64,000 bases of DNA from Mortierella alpina (lineage: Eukaryota; Mortierellomycota; Mortierellomycetes; Mortierellales; Mortierellaceae), in assembly GCA_029449245.1 (NCBI GenBank), contig JANATF010000013.1, positions 930,001 through 994,000 of the forward strand. The letters are read 5' to 3'. The notes beneath the pieces are model-generated. The model was not told the DNA's origin, made no database searches, and saw only the letters and a program-made list of their open reading frames with translations. The stretch's first letter is position 1, and every line of letters begins with the position of its first letter. Both the position numbers and the translations under genes were made by a program. Below are positions 18,097-30,729 of the stretch, one piece after another.

Positions 18097-21000
18097 ATGC
18101 GTGGGCTTTCATCAAAAGAGTCCGACTACTCGGACATGAACATCCCACTCACGGCAGCAGAGGATCAGTACGGCTTTGAGCAAGGCAGCAACAGCTCGCT
18201 GCACTCTCACTCGCGCTACCCTCCCGACACACCCTCGTATCCCTCCACTCCTCCGTCGAGCCAGCAGCCAAAAAATGTCCACAAGGCACCTTCCGCAATT
18301 GCCTCGTTCTTTGCCAACTTCACTGGCCAGTCCACCGCGAACCAGGACGGCATCCGAATCATCTACCTGAACAACTCTGAGCGCAACGACCAGGCAAAGT
18401 ACCTGCACAACCGCATCTCGACCTCGAAGTACAACTACTTTACGTTCCTGCCAAAGTTCCTATACGAGCAGTTCTCAAAGTACGCCAACATCTTTTTCTT
18501 GTTCACAGCATGTATTCAGGTAAGCCTATTGCGCCAACGTCTTTGATCATCACACTCATGCTGGCCAAGGAATGAGCAGTTTGTCTGATTTTTCAAACTC
18601 ATACTGGTGTTCTGCTCTAATAGCAAATCGAAGGGGTCTCGCCCACCTCGCGTTATGCGACAGCAGTGCCACTTGCGCTCGTACTGTTCGCCACAGCCAT
18701 CAAGGAGGTCATGGAGGACTTTGTAAGTGCTAAGCCTTGTCAACGAGGGCTATGATCTGCTCAGGCCCAGCTGCTCCACCCTTGTTTGTCTGCTTTTTTT
18801 TCTTTCTCCTATTCTACGGCATGTGAAGGAGACCACGGCCATATTTTTGTCAACTACGTTGATCTCGTGAACTGACCTTGTTGTTGTTGTTATGCGTGCT
18901 TGTTCACCTAAAATCGCCCCTTTTTTTCTGATTTTCATCTGCAGAAACGACATGCATCTGACAGTGAGACCAACGCTCGGAACTCCAAGGTGCTACAAGG
19001 GAGCACGTTTGTGCCTCGCCCGTGGCATTCTATCAAGGTCGGAGATATCGTCCGCATCGAGGGAGGCGAGCCTTTTCCCGCAGACTTGGTACTCTTGAGT
19101 TCATCAGAGCCCGAGGGAATGTGTTACATCGAGACCAGCAACTTAGATGGGTTAGTGTTGCGACCATGCAGATGAGGAAAGGCCTTTTCTTTCAGAGGAA
19201 ACAGGCATTAACTGCCTTCCATTCTGTGAATGATAGCGAAACCAATCTGAAAATCAAGCAGGCACTCCCCGAAACCGTGCACCTTATCACACCGCTAGAA
19301 GCGTCTCATCTTGGAGGCTGTATCCGTTCGGAGCAGCCCAACAACAGCTTATACACATTCGAAGGCACACTTCTTATGAATGGCGCCCAAGGAAACCCCA
19401 AAGAGCTGCCACTTGACCCCACCCAAGTGCTTCTCAGAGTAAGAAGCACGAAAGACGATGCCGGAGAAACGTGGTTGCACCGCCGGATATCGATATCGGC
19501 TAATACGTGTCTCGTCTCTGTTCGTTCATATTAAATGTTTTAGGGTGCCCAACTTCGCAACACGCGCTGGGTTTATGGCGTGGTCATATTTACTGGACAC
19601 GAATCCAAGCTAATGAGAAATGCCTCCGCGACGCCCATCAAGCGCACCTCTGTGGAAAAGATGACCAACATCCAAATCATCTTTTTATTCTGCATTCTTT
19701 TGGCCATGTCACTCGCCAGTGCTATTGGTAACATGATCATCACCAACAAGAACCTTGTGCAGCTGTCATACATTGAGGCGGTTCCTTTCACCTGGTCTGC
19801 CTTCGGACTCAATATCTTGACATTCCTGATTCTGTATAACAACTTGATCCCCATCAGTTTGATGGTGACCATGGAGGTCGTCAAGTTCTGGCAGGCTCAA
19901 CTCATCAACTCGGATCTGGATATGTATTATGAAAAGACAGACACCCCAGCTCTCGCGCGCACGTCGTCTCTTGTCGAGGAGTTGGGGCAGATCGAGTACA
20001 TCTTCTCGGACAAGACTGGAACATTGACGTGCAATGAAATGGAGTTCCGCCAGTGCTCGATCGCGGGTCTGGCCTACGCAGATGTGGTCGAGGAGGGAAA
20101 ACAAGCTCATATTGAGGATGGTGTTGAAGTTGGCGTGCATGACTTCAAGCAATTGGACGCCAACCTACGCGGTCATCCAACAAGTAACGTTATTGACGAG
20201 TTTCTGACTCTGCTCGCTGTTTGCCACACGGTTATCCCTGAACGACAAGAGGGCAACCCTTCAGGTAGGACACCGCTTTTTACGGTAGAGGGATGAGGCG
20301 TGAGTTCGAGTTGTTCGCGGTGTTGTGCTAACTCAAATCCTACACTCTTCAGAAATCGTTTACCAGGCTTCTTCGCCTGACGAGGGCGCTCTTGTCTCTG
20401 GCGCCGCACAGATGGGTTACCAATTCACTACTCGACGTCCTCGCTCAGTTAACATCCAAGTTGGACGTCACGATTTGGAATATGAGATCCTCAACGTCTG
20501 CGAATTCAACTCGACGCGCAAGCGTATGTCCACCATTGTCCGTGGTCCAGATAGGAAAATCAAGCTTTACTGCAAAGGAGCCGACACCGTCATCCTCGAG
20601 CGCCTGGGGTCTGAGAATGAGTTTGTTGATGCAACTATGCAGCATCTCGAAGACTATGCAACAGAGGGTCTTCGCACTTTGTGCGTGGCTATGAGGGAGA
20701 TTCCGGAAAAGGAGTACCAGCATTGGTCCCAGATATACGATCGCGCAGCTACAACGATCCAGAACCGCGGCGATGAGCTAGATAAGGCTGCAGAATTGAT
20801 TGAAAAGAACCTGTTTCTGCTCGGGGCAACCGCCATCGAGGACAAGTTGCAGGATGGTGTGCCAGAGACGATTCACACTCTACAGCAGGCAGGCATCAAA
20901 GTTTGGGTACTGACGGGCGATCGACAGGAAACGGCAATCAACATTGGATACAGTTGCAAGCTCATCCAGGAAGATATGTCATTGATCATTTGTAACGAGC

Positions 21001-22585
21001 AGACACACTGGGAGACCAAAGAGTTTCTGGAGAACAAGGTCAAGGCAATCAAGTCAACCTATCAACGCGGAGACGACATCGAGCCATTGGCGCTTATCAT
21101 CGACGGAAAAACCCTCGGCTTTGCTTTGGAGAAGGACATTGAGAAAGTGTTGCTGGAGTTGGCGGTCCTTTGTAAGGCTGTTGTTTGCTGCCGCGTATCC
21201 CCGCTGCAGAAGGCGTTGGTCGTCAAGCTTGTTAAGCGCAATCTGAAGTCCATCTTACTGGCGATCGGAGACGGAGCGAATGATGTGTCCATGATCCAGG
21301 CTGCTCACGTCGGTGTCGGTATCTCCGGATTGGAGGGTCTCCAAGCTGCTCGCAGCGCTGATTTCGCAATCTCTCAATTCCGCTTCCTGAAAAAGCTGCT
21401 TCTGGTGCACGGCGCGTGGAGTTACCAGCGACTCAGCAAACTGATTCTGTTCAGTTTTTACAAAAACATTTGCTTGTACACAACCCAGTTTTGGTACGCA
21501 TTCTACAATGGATTCTCTGGGCAGACCGTCTACGAGTCATGGACGATCTCGCTTTATAATGTGGCCTTGACGGTGCTGCCTCCGTTGTCGCTCGGGATCT
21601 TTGACCAATATGTGAGCGCCAGGATGCTGGACCGATATCCTCAGATGTATATGCTCGGCCAAAAGAGTGAATTTGTAAGTGCACATCTGTCTTGGAACTG
21701 TTCGATGTGAGTCTCGTTGGACCTTGCGTACTTAATTGAAGGTCTCACGCTGCATTCATCTAGTTCAACGTCAAGACCTTTTGGGGCTGGGCCACCAACG
21801 CCATCTTCCACTCTGTTGTGCTCTTTTTCGCCGTGACATTTATCTTCCAGAATGATTTGATCATGGCGAATGGTACGATCGGTGGAGCGTGGATCATGAG
21901 TGTCACCTTATACACGGCCGTGCTAGCGACCGTCTTGTGGAAGGCTGCATTGATTACAGAGTAAGTGGAAGTTGCGTGCGTCGTCGTTTGTGACTGGTAG
22001 TACATGGCCCTGATGTGTCTCTTAACTTGACATACCGACTTTCCATTTTCTTCCAGTCTCTGGACAAAGTATGCGTACATCTCGATCCCAGGCTCAATGA
22101 TCTTTTGGATGGGCTTTTTCCCCCTCTTCGCGATCATCGGAGCCAAAGTGGGCTTAACACCAGAGTACTTTGGTATCGTGGGGCCATTGTATGGACAGCC
22201 TGTCTTCTGGCTGACGATCATCCTTCTCCCTCTGATCTGCAATCTGCGAGACTATGCCTTCAAGTAGTAAGTGGTGGCAGGTATTGCTTCGTGTTTGTTA
22301 CGCTTCTATCGAAGGACGTCCTCTGAACGAGATTTGTTTTTTCATCTGTGTATTAGCATGAAGCGCACGTTTTTTCCTAGGACGTATCATTATGTGCAGG
22401 AGATTCAGAAACTCAACATCCCCGATTACCGCCCTCGCATGGAGCGCTTCCGCAAGGCTGTGCATAAGGTCCGAAACATCCAGCGCCTGCGCCGCAACCG
22501 TGGATTTGCGTTTTCGCAGAACGAGTCTGGCACAGCGCATTTGATTCGCGCGTACGATACCACTGCTCAAAAGCCATTGGGATAG
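18097..22585 (+). CDS. DRS2: P4-ATPase phospholipid flippase, Drs2 type
   Basis: This enzyme uses ATP to move aminophospholipids from the lumenal/outer to the cytosolic leaflet of Golgi, endosome or plasma membranes. Nine exons fit in phase: 18097-18519, 18624-18722, 18946-19150, 19237-19438, 19544-20264, 20353-21674, 21764-21960, 22057-22266 and 22359-22585, giving 1,201 residues. The N-terminus is disordered. Then come the P4 start (SKYNYFTFLPKFLYEQFSKY), the actuator with DGET across the exon 3/4 junction, the phosphorylation site DKTGTLT, the nucleotide-binding domain (KGADTVI), GDGANDVSMIQ, and about ten membrane spans. Flippases of this class normally need a Cdc50 partner, not found in the window. 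It is convergent with the Fanzor gene, only ~70 bp apart. Confidence 0.95.
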
Positions 22586-22656
22586 AGGGAGCTGTTCCTG
22601 CCTCCAATGGCATCAATAGATATATTTTTTTGCTCAGAACTAGCGAACCCGCGCAT

Positions 22657-25600
22657 TCATAAATGGTTAAGTTGGATGCTCTACAATCGTCAAAACGTAG
22701 AATTTTGCTTTTTCTACTTACTTTGTTGTCAGTCTTTTCTCCCTGGGGATCCGACTGAAGGCTCCGTTGCAGAGGACCGCGTCCATCTGTCAAAACCGTT
22801 TTCTGTTGCTGATCCGGGATTTCTGCTCCGGTGTTGATGGTAGCAGGTCGTGCGTACCTGCTGTAAGCCATGAGGGGCCACGGCGGGGCGCTCTGCTGAT
22901 TCTCCCTTCTGGCCGAGATGACTTTGATGGAGGTGGAGGCCGCCGACAGCAGGATGCCTATGCCAGCATTGCTGTCCCTCCCCCTCGTTGCATATCCTGC
23001 TTTTACAGATGTACAGAGCGGGTTCACGCACCTGACGCTGCCATGGATGGGCTTCAACTTCTGCTCCACTCCAACCAAACGCCTGGACTTGGACTGCTCT
23101 AACCTCTGTGTGCAGAACACACAAGTTCGGCTCGTGCAGTATTCGTCCGTCAAAAGCACAAGAACCCCCTGTCGAAGCAGTTGCTCGCGAATCCATCCCC
23201 CTCCCCATCGAAGATGTCCGCCAACCCTGCTGCCGACACCGGATCCCGCCGCGCCATAAGCAACAACTGTCAACACATCCGGCCTTGTTCCCGGACATGT
23301 CACTGGGTAGGCTATGGACGAGGGACCATCGTGGCGTGGTGGATGGTAATGTCGACATTTGCGGCAGAAGCCGGTGTGTGGGTCAACTATGGCCGAGCTG
23401 CCTTGAGGTGGTTCGGTGGAGTGTACCTGTGTTGATCTCTCCAGTTGGGCCACCTCTCTGGCTTTGGCTCGGGCTTTTCGGTGTTCCTGAGTGCGGCGGA
23501 GATTGCTCAGACGACGTTTAGATTCAAGGACCCGGAGCGGGCCCTGTGCCTCATGCCGTACGTTGTAGATGCGCTTCACATCGGCGATGTTCCAGGCTGT
23601 CCTTAGAGAGTTGGATGGAGTTGATATCCTTGACTGATGTTGTCGCGCGTCCTCTGCTTCTTCGGCTAGCCTCTCCAGATTGTCCTCTGCAGCTCTGGCC
23701 CGTTCGATCATATAATGCTCCGCCGTTAGAATAGCTGTGCTTGCCCCTCTCGTTCGTTTCGTTCCATGGTGACTCCTCCGAGGCCTCTTCCTTTTCTTCT
23801 TTCGCTTGAAGCGGCGGGACCTGATGTCCATGAGCCTTTTGGTGAACGAGACTTGTTGCAGATGCTCCGCTTTGGTTCGGATAGAAGGTGGTAGGCGCAA
23901 AGTGGGGAGCTCCGAGGGCGGGGCTTCCTGATGCTGCTGATCGTGGGTCATATTCAGCTCCGTATCCATTGGTATTTCCGATTGCGATGGCTGCTCAGCC
24001 TCCATGGCTGTATCATTAGTCAGAACGGGCAGGTCGTGAAATTCCGGCCCACGACATCACCTTCGTCATCAAACCTGGGCCGTTCCCTCTCCAGCAACTT
24101 GGTGCTGAGGATTTGACTATCGGGTAACCCTTTGTTTGTGATAGCGCATTGTAAGTCGCTGTGTGTAGAATATATACAATCAGTGCAAAGAATTGTTAAA
24201 AAGTTCATGTCATAGTACTCACCCTCTAGAGCCTTGAATCTGTTGAGATGTCGTAGCAGCTCATTCGTAGACTGTGGGACTGATTCGAGCGTGACACATA
24301 CATCGGGATCTCCCCCTGCCCAAGCAATGACTTTGTTGGGGTCTCGCTGTGCCTCGACCAAAATGTCACCTAGATCGATCCGGCTAGGCTCGTCCTCCAC
24401 AACCCTGTCCCCCCATGCGAGATGAGTTATCGTGGGTGGCTGGCACCTCTTCTCCTTATTCTCGACCCGTGCCTTGGCCACCTTCTCCAGCTTGGCGAGG
24501 TAATAACCTTCTCTGCGCATGATAGCCAGCTGCTGCTGCTGCTGGACAAGCTCCCAGGTGTCATGATCCGGGATGCTTTTGAGCGACTTGACAACTTTGG
24601 CCTGTTCCTTGACCAGGCTTTTGGAATGGCCGCAGGCTTTATCGATCTCGTTATGATTAAATCCACGCTCCTGCCAGTGATCCAGCTCGTTGGACCAAAT
24701 GTAGGACGCGCCGCTGCCGGTCTTGTGCTGTTCTCTTCTTTTCTCGTAGAGACTCTCAACCGGATAGCCTATGCGCTCGTTTCCGTGTGGTATTAAAGTT
24801 CCTTGCAGCCGTATTGTGTCCCTGGAAACGAAGATGAGGCTATTTAATCGATAAAAAGTCGGGTCGGTCTTCGTTAGACGAATCACAGTTTCTATACAGT
24901 AAGGTAATGCCAAACAAAAGTGCCAGCTATTCATAGTGAGAGTCCTACCGGTTGTCGAAATGTAGATTATGCGCCCGACATTCTTCCTGAAGGCGAGGAA
25001 GATCGAAGAATGCCGCGACCACTGACTCCTTGTTCGCCGGCGTGACTGCATCACTGGGGGAACGAATGACGGTGCCAGAAGTTGTCTTGATATCAAAGTT
25101 TCCAGTCTTGGCACCAAACATCTCATAGAGGACACCGGTTGATAGTTGTAGGCTGATGGTAGAGCCTGTGCGCGTTGACGGCGAGATGTGCCTTTTGAAC
25201 TTGTGGAGGCCCAGTTGGTCCAGCGTAGCTTGGGCGATCAGTACCATTGGCGCTCTCAGAATCACATGGCCCGTGTGATGTCTGTGTCCTGATTTCACTG
25301 CTACACGCTTCGGGGCAAACGGTCGTAGTAAATTGACCAGGTCGCGTACCACAATGAGCTCTCGGTCTGTGGCGTCCATGTTTTTCAAAAGACTCTTCTT
25401 GACGTAGTTCTTGTTGACCTTGTGCGTTATGGCTGGTGAATGAACGAGGGTTTTTAGAACGGAAGCCAGGCGGCGGATCTGAGCACCGCTTGAATCATCA
25501 AACTGTCCATGCTCGTAATCCTCATCACCCTCATCATGAAGTAAATCCGCGCTCGTGGGAGTCTGGATGGCTTCGTCAACGTCGTCTTCATCCAGCTCAA

Positions 25601-28189
25601 TGGCATAGTCGTCTTCGTCGTCCTTGTTGACCTCCTCATCCTCCCTCTCATCATTTGGTGCCTCTGTCTCCTCCATCAGCCTGAGCAGCAAGGCGGCGAC
25701 GGGTTCATGGCTGCCATCACTGGGGTCTTCTGAGCTCATAGACGAGTCACTCTGTTCTCCCGTTTCCTCGTGCAACTGTAAAGATTGGCCGGAAGCCTGC
25801 TGGGAGCTGCTTTCGCTTCGTGCTATCGCATCCTGGGCTGACTGCTCTTCGATGGCTTGAGCTTGCCTTATAGCCAATGGGGCGATGGGTGTGGACGGCA
25901 CCTTTGTGGGTTCCAAAAGCTTGAGACGATTCAGTGCTGATATAATGGCAGCCCATCTAGCAGAAGCCCTGGCAGCCTTGGAGGGCACATGTACGTTCCG
26001 CAAGACCTCAGCCAGCTCGTCAAACCGCTGCTTGACAAGCTGATGCCATCTGTCGGGTGCCATTTTTGTGCCGCTAGCGACTCGTTTGGCTTCAGTCCTT
26101 TGCTTTTTTTCTTTGACGATCCTGGCTACTCTTCGTTGATGAGAAAGAAAACGGCGTGGGGCGAGGTGAATCCTGAGAATATTGATCGACATGTACTGGA
26201 ATAACTTGTTGTAAATATTGCTTTCCCAATGGTTGCAAAGATTGACTGCAATCTGCTGGATGTGAAACTGGATCGTCTGGGCCAGGCCCGGCGGCGATGG
26301 ACTGAAATGATGTTGTGATTGTTGAATAGTGGCCGTGATAGTTCCCCAGGTTGTGGACGGAGCGGGCAACGCAGTCGCTTGTTGGCGGGGGGCTCGTGGT
26401 GATAGAAACTGCGTGTGTAAATTCTTGAGGTGTTCTTGGCCGAGAACTTTAAACCTCTCATCTGGAGACTTGGCCACCGCCTGCTTCTCAATGTTTTCCT
26501 GTAGTTTCGTAGTGATCGGTGTCACGTTCAGCATGGCCACATTGTCAAGGGCAGGGCGCAGGTGAGGGGGAAATAGATTCTTCAAATTAAATCCTGAAGA
26601 TGGGCGGGGTCCGTCCTCGGCAACATATGCGTCTCCAGAAGCGATCCACCGGAGTGGATTACCATCGACGAGCAGAGTTATTAATAATTCAAAAGCCAAA
26701 GGAATTGATGGTTCATGATGTCGGAGCTGCAACTTACGGCCAATGTGGCTATGTGGACCAGGGAAAACATCTCGTTGCACACGTCTGTCATGGCCCGCTG
26801 TGTGTTTTCGATCGTGTCCAATATGAGGTCCTTGTGAGGCACATGTTCATGTCGCAGGATCCTGTTGAAGGGCACAATGCATGTTCGAATCGCCTTGGCA
26901 TCGGTTGGCTCGCTCGCAGACTGCTCCATACCATGGCTTTCACTGTTGATAGCCTGCAGAGTCTTGAGGATCTCGAGATAATTGACTGAAGTTGCTTTTG
27001 CGACAAACGGGATGTCGACAACAGGCTCGGCGCTGTGACCTCTCCACACATCCGACCAGATCTCGTGGTACACGGCAGAATTGCAGACTTCCAGAAGGAT
27101 GCGTAAACGATGTTGTTTCTCTTGGGGCCTGATCTGCGCTTTTTCTGATTGTGTGGGCTGACGGGAGTCTCCATGGATGATCAGGACGGCCTTTGGGAGG
27201 GGTAGCGTCGACAGCTCTAGTAGTGACTCGCGCAAGTCCAAGTAGGACTCTTCTTGCTGTTCTGTCCTGGACTTCTTTTTGGGCTCCCTCCATGATGGTT
27301 TCTTGATCAGTCTGGCCACAACCGTACGCATTCTCTCTCGAACTGTCAAAAGGCTAAAAAGGTGGTATTTAATTTGAGTCAGTCGTACTATTGAAAACGC
27401 CACCAAATATACTTCGTTATGCTTTGCTTTCCACGATTTGAGCTCTTTACCATGCGTGGATGAAAGCGGCTCCGTCATCAACCTTGGCAACGTGGCGAGC
27501 CCGTTCACGCGGTGCGTCTCGGAAAGAGGCAGCTGGATATTTTGGATACGGTATCATGCGATTCTCAGAAGGGACCCTCCATGTTGGCAGGGTCTTGGTG
27601 CACACAAGTGGGAGAATGTCAGACAAAGATGTGAAGGTATCCATTGCCCAGAATAAACCGATCAAACACCGTGTTTGATTCCTTGGTCGGTACACATGGG
27701 GCCTTCGCCTTGTGGAGAAAACGCAGATTTCAACATCAAAGTGTACAGCCGCGATATGGAACATGATTTCTGATCTGGGCACTTTGAGCCCATCGAACTG
27801 GACCCCTCCACGGGCCAGTAGCCAGGCGATCCTCTTGGCGAGATGAACCTGGAGGCTAAGGCTGGGGCCATCATCATCGCAAAGTGGTACCAGACCAAGC
27901 TGAAGCAGGTTCTTGTGGGCGAGTTGGACATTCTCCTTGAACGTTATTTCAGCTAAGGCATCGACGGCAGCAAGGACCCGACCCTCGAGAGACAAGTCCA
28001 GTGGAAGATTTGGCTCGGCCTGGTCTGTTCTATCCCATTCTGCAGGAAGGACTATTCCTCGAGTGAGGTCTATTTTCATAGGAAGCGTAATGCAATGGTC
28101 AGAGTTAGCAGAGAGTCAACACTGTGCTCCAGAAGCTTCGAAGCGCTGAAAAACAGGTGCAGTGGATGGCTACCGTCAAGTATATCCAT
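22657..28189 (-). CDS. Fanzor-type RNA-guided nuclease (TnpB relative), multi-exon
   Basis: Fanzors are eukaryotic relatives of the transposon nuclease TnpB and cut DNA guided by a short RNA. The C-terminal third shows the signature: RuvC-I (AWAGGDPDVCVTL, Asp codon 24308-24310), a basic helix (LESKRRLSNLRRTQEHRKAR), a strand and turn (VLTVVAYGAAG), then LLTDEYCTSRTCVFC with a second cysteine pair (RCVNPLC), and RuvC-III (GRDSNAGIGIL, Asp 22974-22976). Introns that fit by phase: 27354-27450, 24822-24948, 24008-24060 and 22681-22721. Two others, near 26.7 kb and at 24159-24222, have good donors but awkward phase. The product is roughly 1,600-1,700 residues, far longer than most Fanzors, with a ~900-residue N-terminal extension including an acidic tract. 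The start (28189 or 28079) and the stop (22657, or unspliced to 22413) are uncertain; mild decay cannot be excluded. Confidence 0.75.
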
Positions 28190-30729
28190 GGTGTTGGTGG
28201 CGGGTCAATAGGTGGGTTCATGCAAAGTAAGAGGTAAGGGGGCGATGGCTGCTTCTTCTCGACACGATCGACACTTATTGGTGGCTTGAATGATGCCATA
28301 GATACTTCGATTCTATTTGCTACGAAATACCCTCGAGCACAACGTACCATGGATCAATGGTCGTGGCGTTCCATATGTTGCTGCAGTATAGTAGACTCTG
28401 CAACCTATTGCTCTCTATTATTATTCACCAAATTAACCACCTTCATACAAAGTACCACCAAGTACAACGTTTTCTTGCGTAGGTTTCCTGTAATGCTCAT
28501 GAAATCCAAGCTACTTTTTCTTCGTTGTGGAACGTAGCTGAATCAAAAACTCATCAGGAGTATAGATAGTATAGATACTCAAGTCCCCTCACACGATTTC
28601 GTCTAGCTCATTCTCATCATCCAAGATCTTAAACCCTTCGTCGCTCCTTTAAAGTGAACGGTTATGTCACCTTCCTGGCTATCCCCTGGGTCCACCTCGC
28701 TTCTTATTTCTGTCAGCTTCAGCTTCAACTGTGATTTTAGCGATGACTGAGAGGTAAAGGCGTTTTGTTTACTATAGGGGAAACTAAAGACAGGACGCGC
28801 CGAAAGTTGCTCATGTCTTCCTTGCGCGTATGATACAAATTGACAGGTGATCTCAGCCTTTGTCTCCCTAGTCCCTACCTTATCCTTGCTCTCTTTGACT
28901 TTGCTCTTCTTCACCCTTACCTGCTCGGCCTTGGGCGTCTTTACGCTGCTGTTTCAGTCTTAACCTTAGCTTCTCTCTCCTTGTTCTCCGTCACCAACGC
29001 AATTTCACGCCGCCTTGCTTGGCTTTGGCCTGTGCTTCCTGTATGCTATTGTTTTCTATAGTTCCTGGGAGCATGATGGGAGGGCTTTTGCTGAACTTCG
29101 GTTAAAGGATGAGTATGGTTGGACCAAAGACGCCTCATGGATCTGCAGCACATAGCACATAACTTGATGTTTGTTTTCAAAATATGTTATGTCGTGAGTA
29201 CATGGAGAAGTTTATGGCACGACTGGGGAATGAGAAGACTGGGATTTTAACAGGGGAGGGCTTTTCTAGCCCCTGGGAACAGTCTCCTTGGCACTTACAG
29301 ATTCTAACTACGGGTATCACACATGCATTACCTGATCAGCATGGAATAAATATTTCGATGATTCCTCCTATGAAGTTGAAGGAGAGCGTCAAAGAAAATG
29401 AACGCTGATGAATATTGGCCCTTGATATCTGACCTTGCACCTCATGACACTGGAATGCTCGGCTCACCTTGGTCTGGTCCTCACTAGAGTACCTGTCCGC
29501 TGTTGGGGCAGAACCATACAGAAAGGTCCTGTAAAAATAATGTGTCACTCTGCTTCTCTGCCTCTGTGGTTCTCTGGAGGTTGGAAGTACTGCAACATTT
29601 TAACGACTCCGGGTTGAAATACAGCCCCATCTGGTTCCCACCCAAAGTCAATTGCATATTCGATCAAGTGGACTTGCTGGCGAGTAAAAGAAGATGACAA
29701 CGGTGAGATACATTACAGCCAATGGATCAATCCCTATCATGACCTGTAAGTTAATGGATGGTTCTATCATCCTTTCAGAAACGAACCGTAGCCTATGAGA
29801 TCGAAGACGACGAAGAGGTGTTAGGTATTGTGTGTTGATGATGAAAGAAAGTGGTCTCTGGTTTAGGAAGAATGTATCGTAGAACTGAGTTTGGCGGATC
29901 AATAGGTAACATGGATATGGACGGGACGTCGCCTCACTTGAACTGAAAAAGACCGCACAAACGCCATGCGAAAAAGAAACAACCTATTCCTTAATGTAAC
30001 TCTGATTCTTGAAAAGGCCGCACCCTGTACAGGGGGCTAAGCCACTTCGTTCGTTGGTTTTTATATAGGAGTAGATAGATACATTTTTGGCGTTGCGTGT
30101 CTGGAACAAATGTAGTCTATAGGATTGGCTATGTTCGGAACGCGAGCAACGACCAACGGGCAGCGCGCAAATTTTTTCGGAAACCCATTTTGCTCTCAGC
30201 TTTTTTCTGGTCTTGACGCAAGATCCATCTCCCCTCCAGCGCTATTTTCATCTTCAACTTTCGTCCTAGTCGCTCTATCCGCCCATTCTTCCCGTTTGTC
30301 CTTTGCACCACCCGAAATATCGGCTAAAAGCAGGAAGGGTATCGACGCTGTGCAGCCAAGGCGTGCTCACTAGCAGTGAAAAGTATGCCCTCTGTGTACT
30401 CGGAAATAATAGTCAATGCTCGCATTGAAGGATCTGGTTTTGACAGCTTATCTCCTCTTTCTTTAACGCCTTCATCAGAATCGTTTAATTGAGCGGGACA
30501 GATTCACTGTTGAGACCAAACGGTGGTAAGAATCATAGACCTCATAATGCGCGAGAAGCATTGCGGCGCGGTCACGGTTGTTCCTTAAGACAACACTCAA
30601 ACTGACCATTTATGGGCTTGCAAATCTTTATTATACCCCACTGTAGCATTGTGCATCACCTAAACTAGCTCACAGCAATAGCATGGGCACGAATATTGAA
30701 AGGCACCTTTAGCTGATCTCTCGTACATC
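28190..30729. other. Gene-poor stretch upstream of the Fanzor gene
   Basis: About 2.5 kb with no gene I can support. Only short frames occur: a minus-strand frame at 28603-28914, rich in K/S with no known domain, and a plus-strand frame at 29184-29408 containing SPWEQSPWHLQ. It must hold the promoters of the Fanzor gene (minus) and the coiled-coil gene (plus, starting at 30730). It is also the most spacious place for a guide RNA or for remains of the transposon that carried the Fanzor. Confidence 0.4.
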
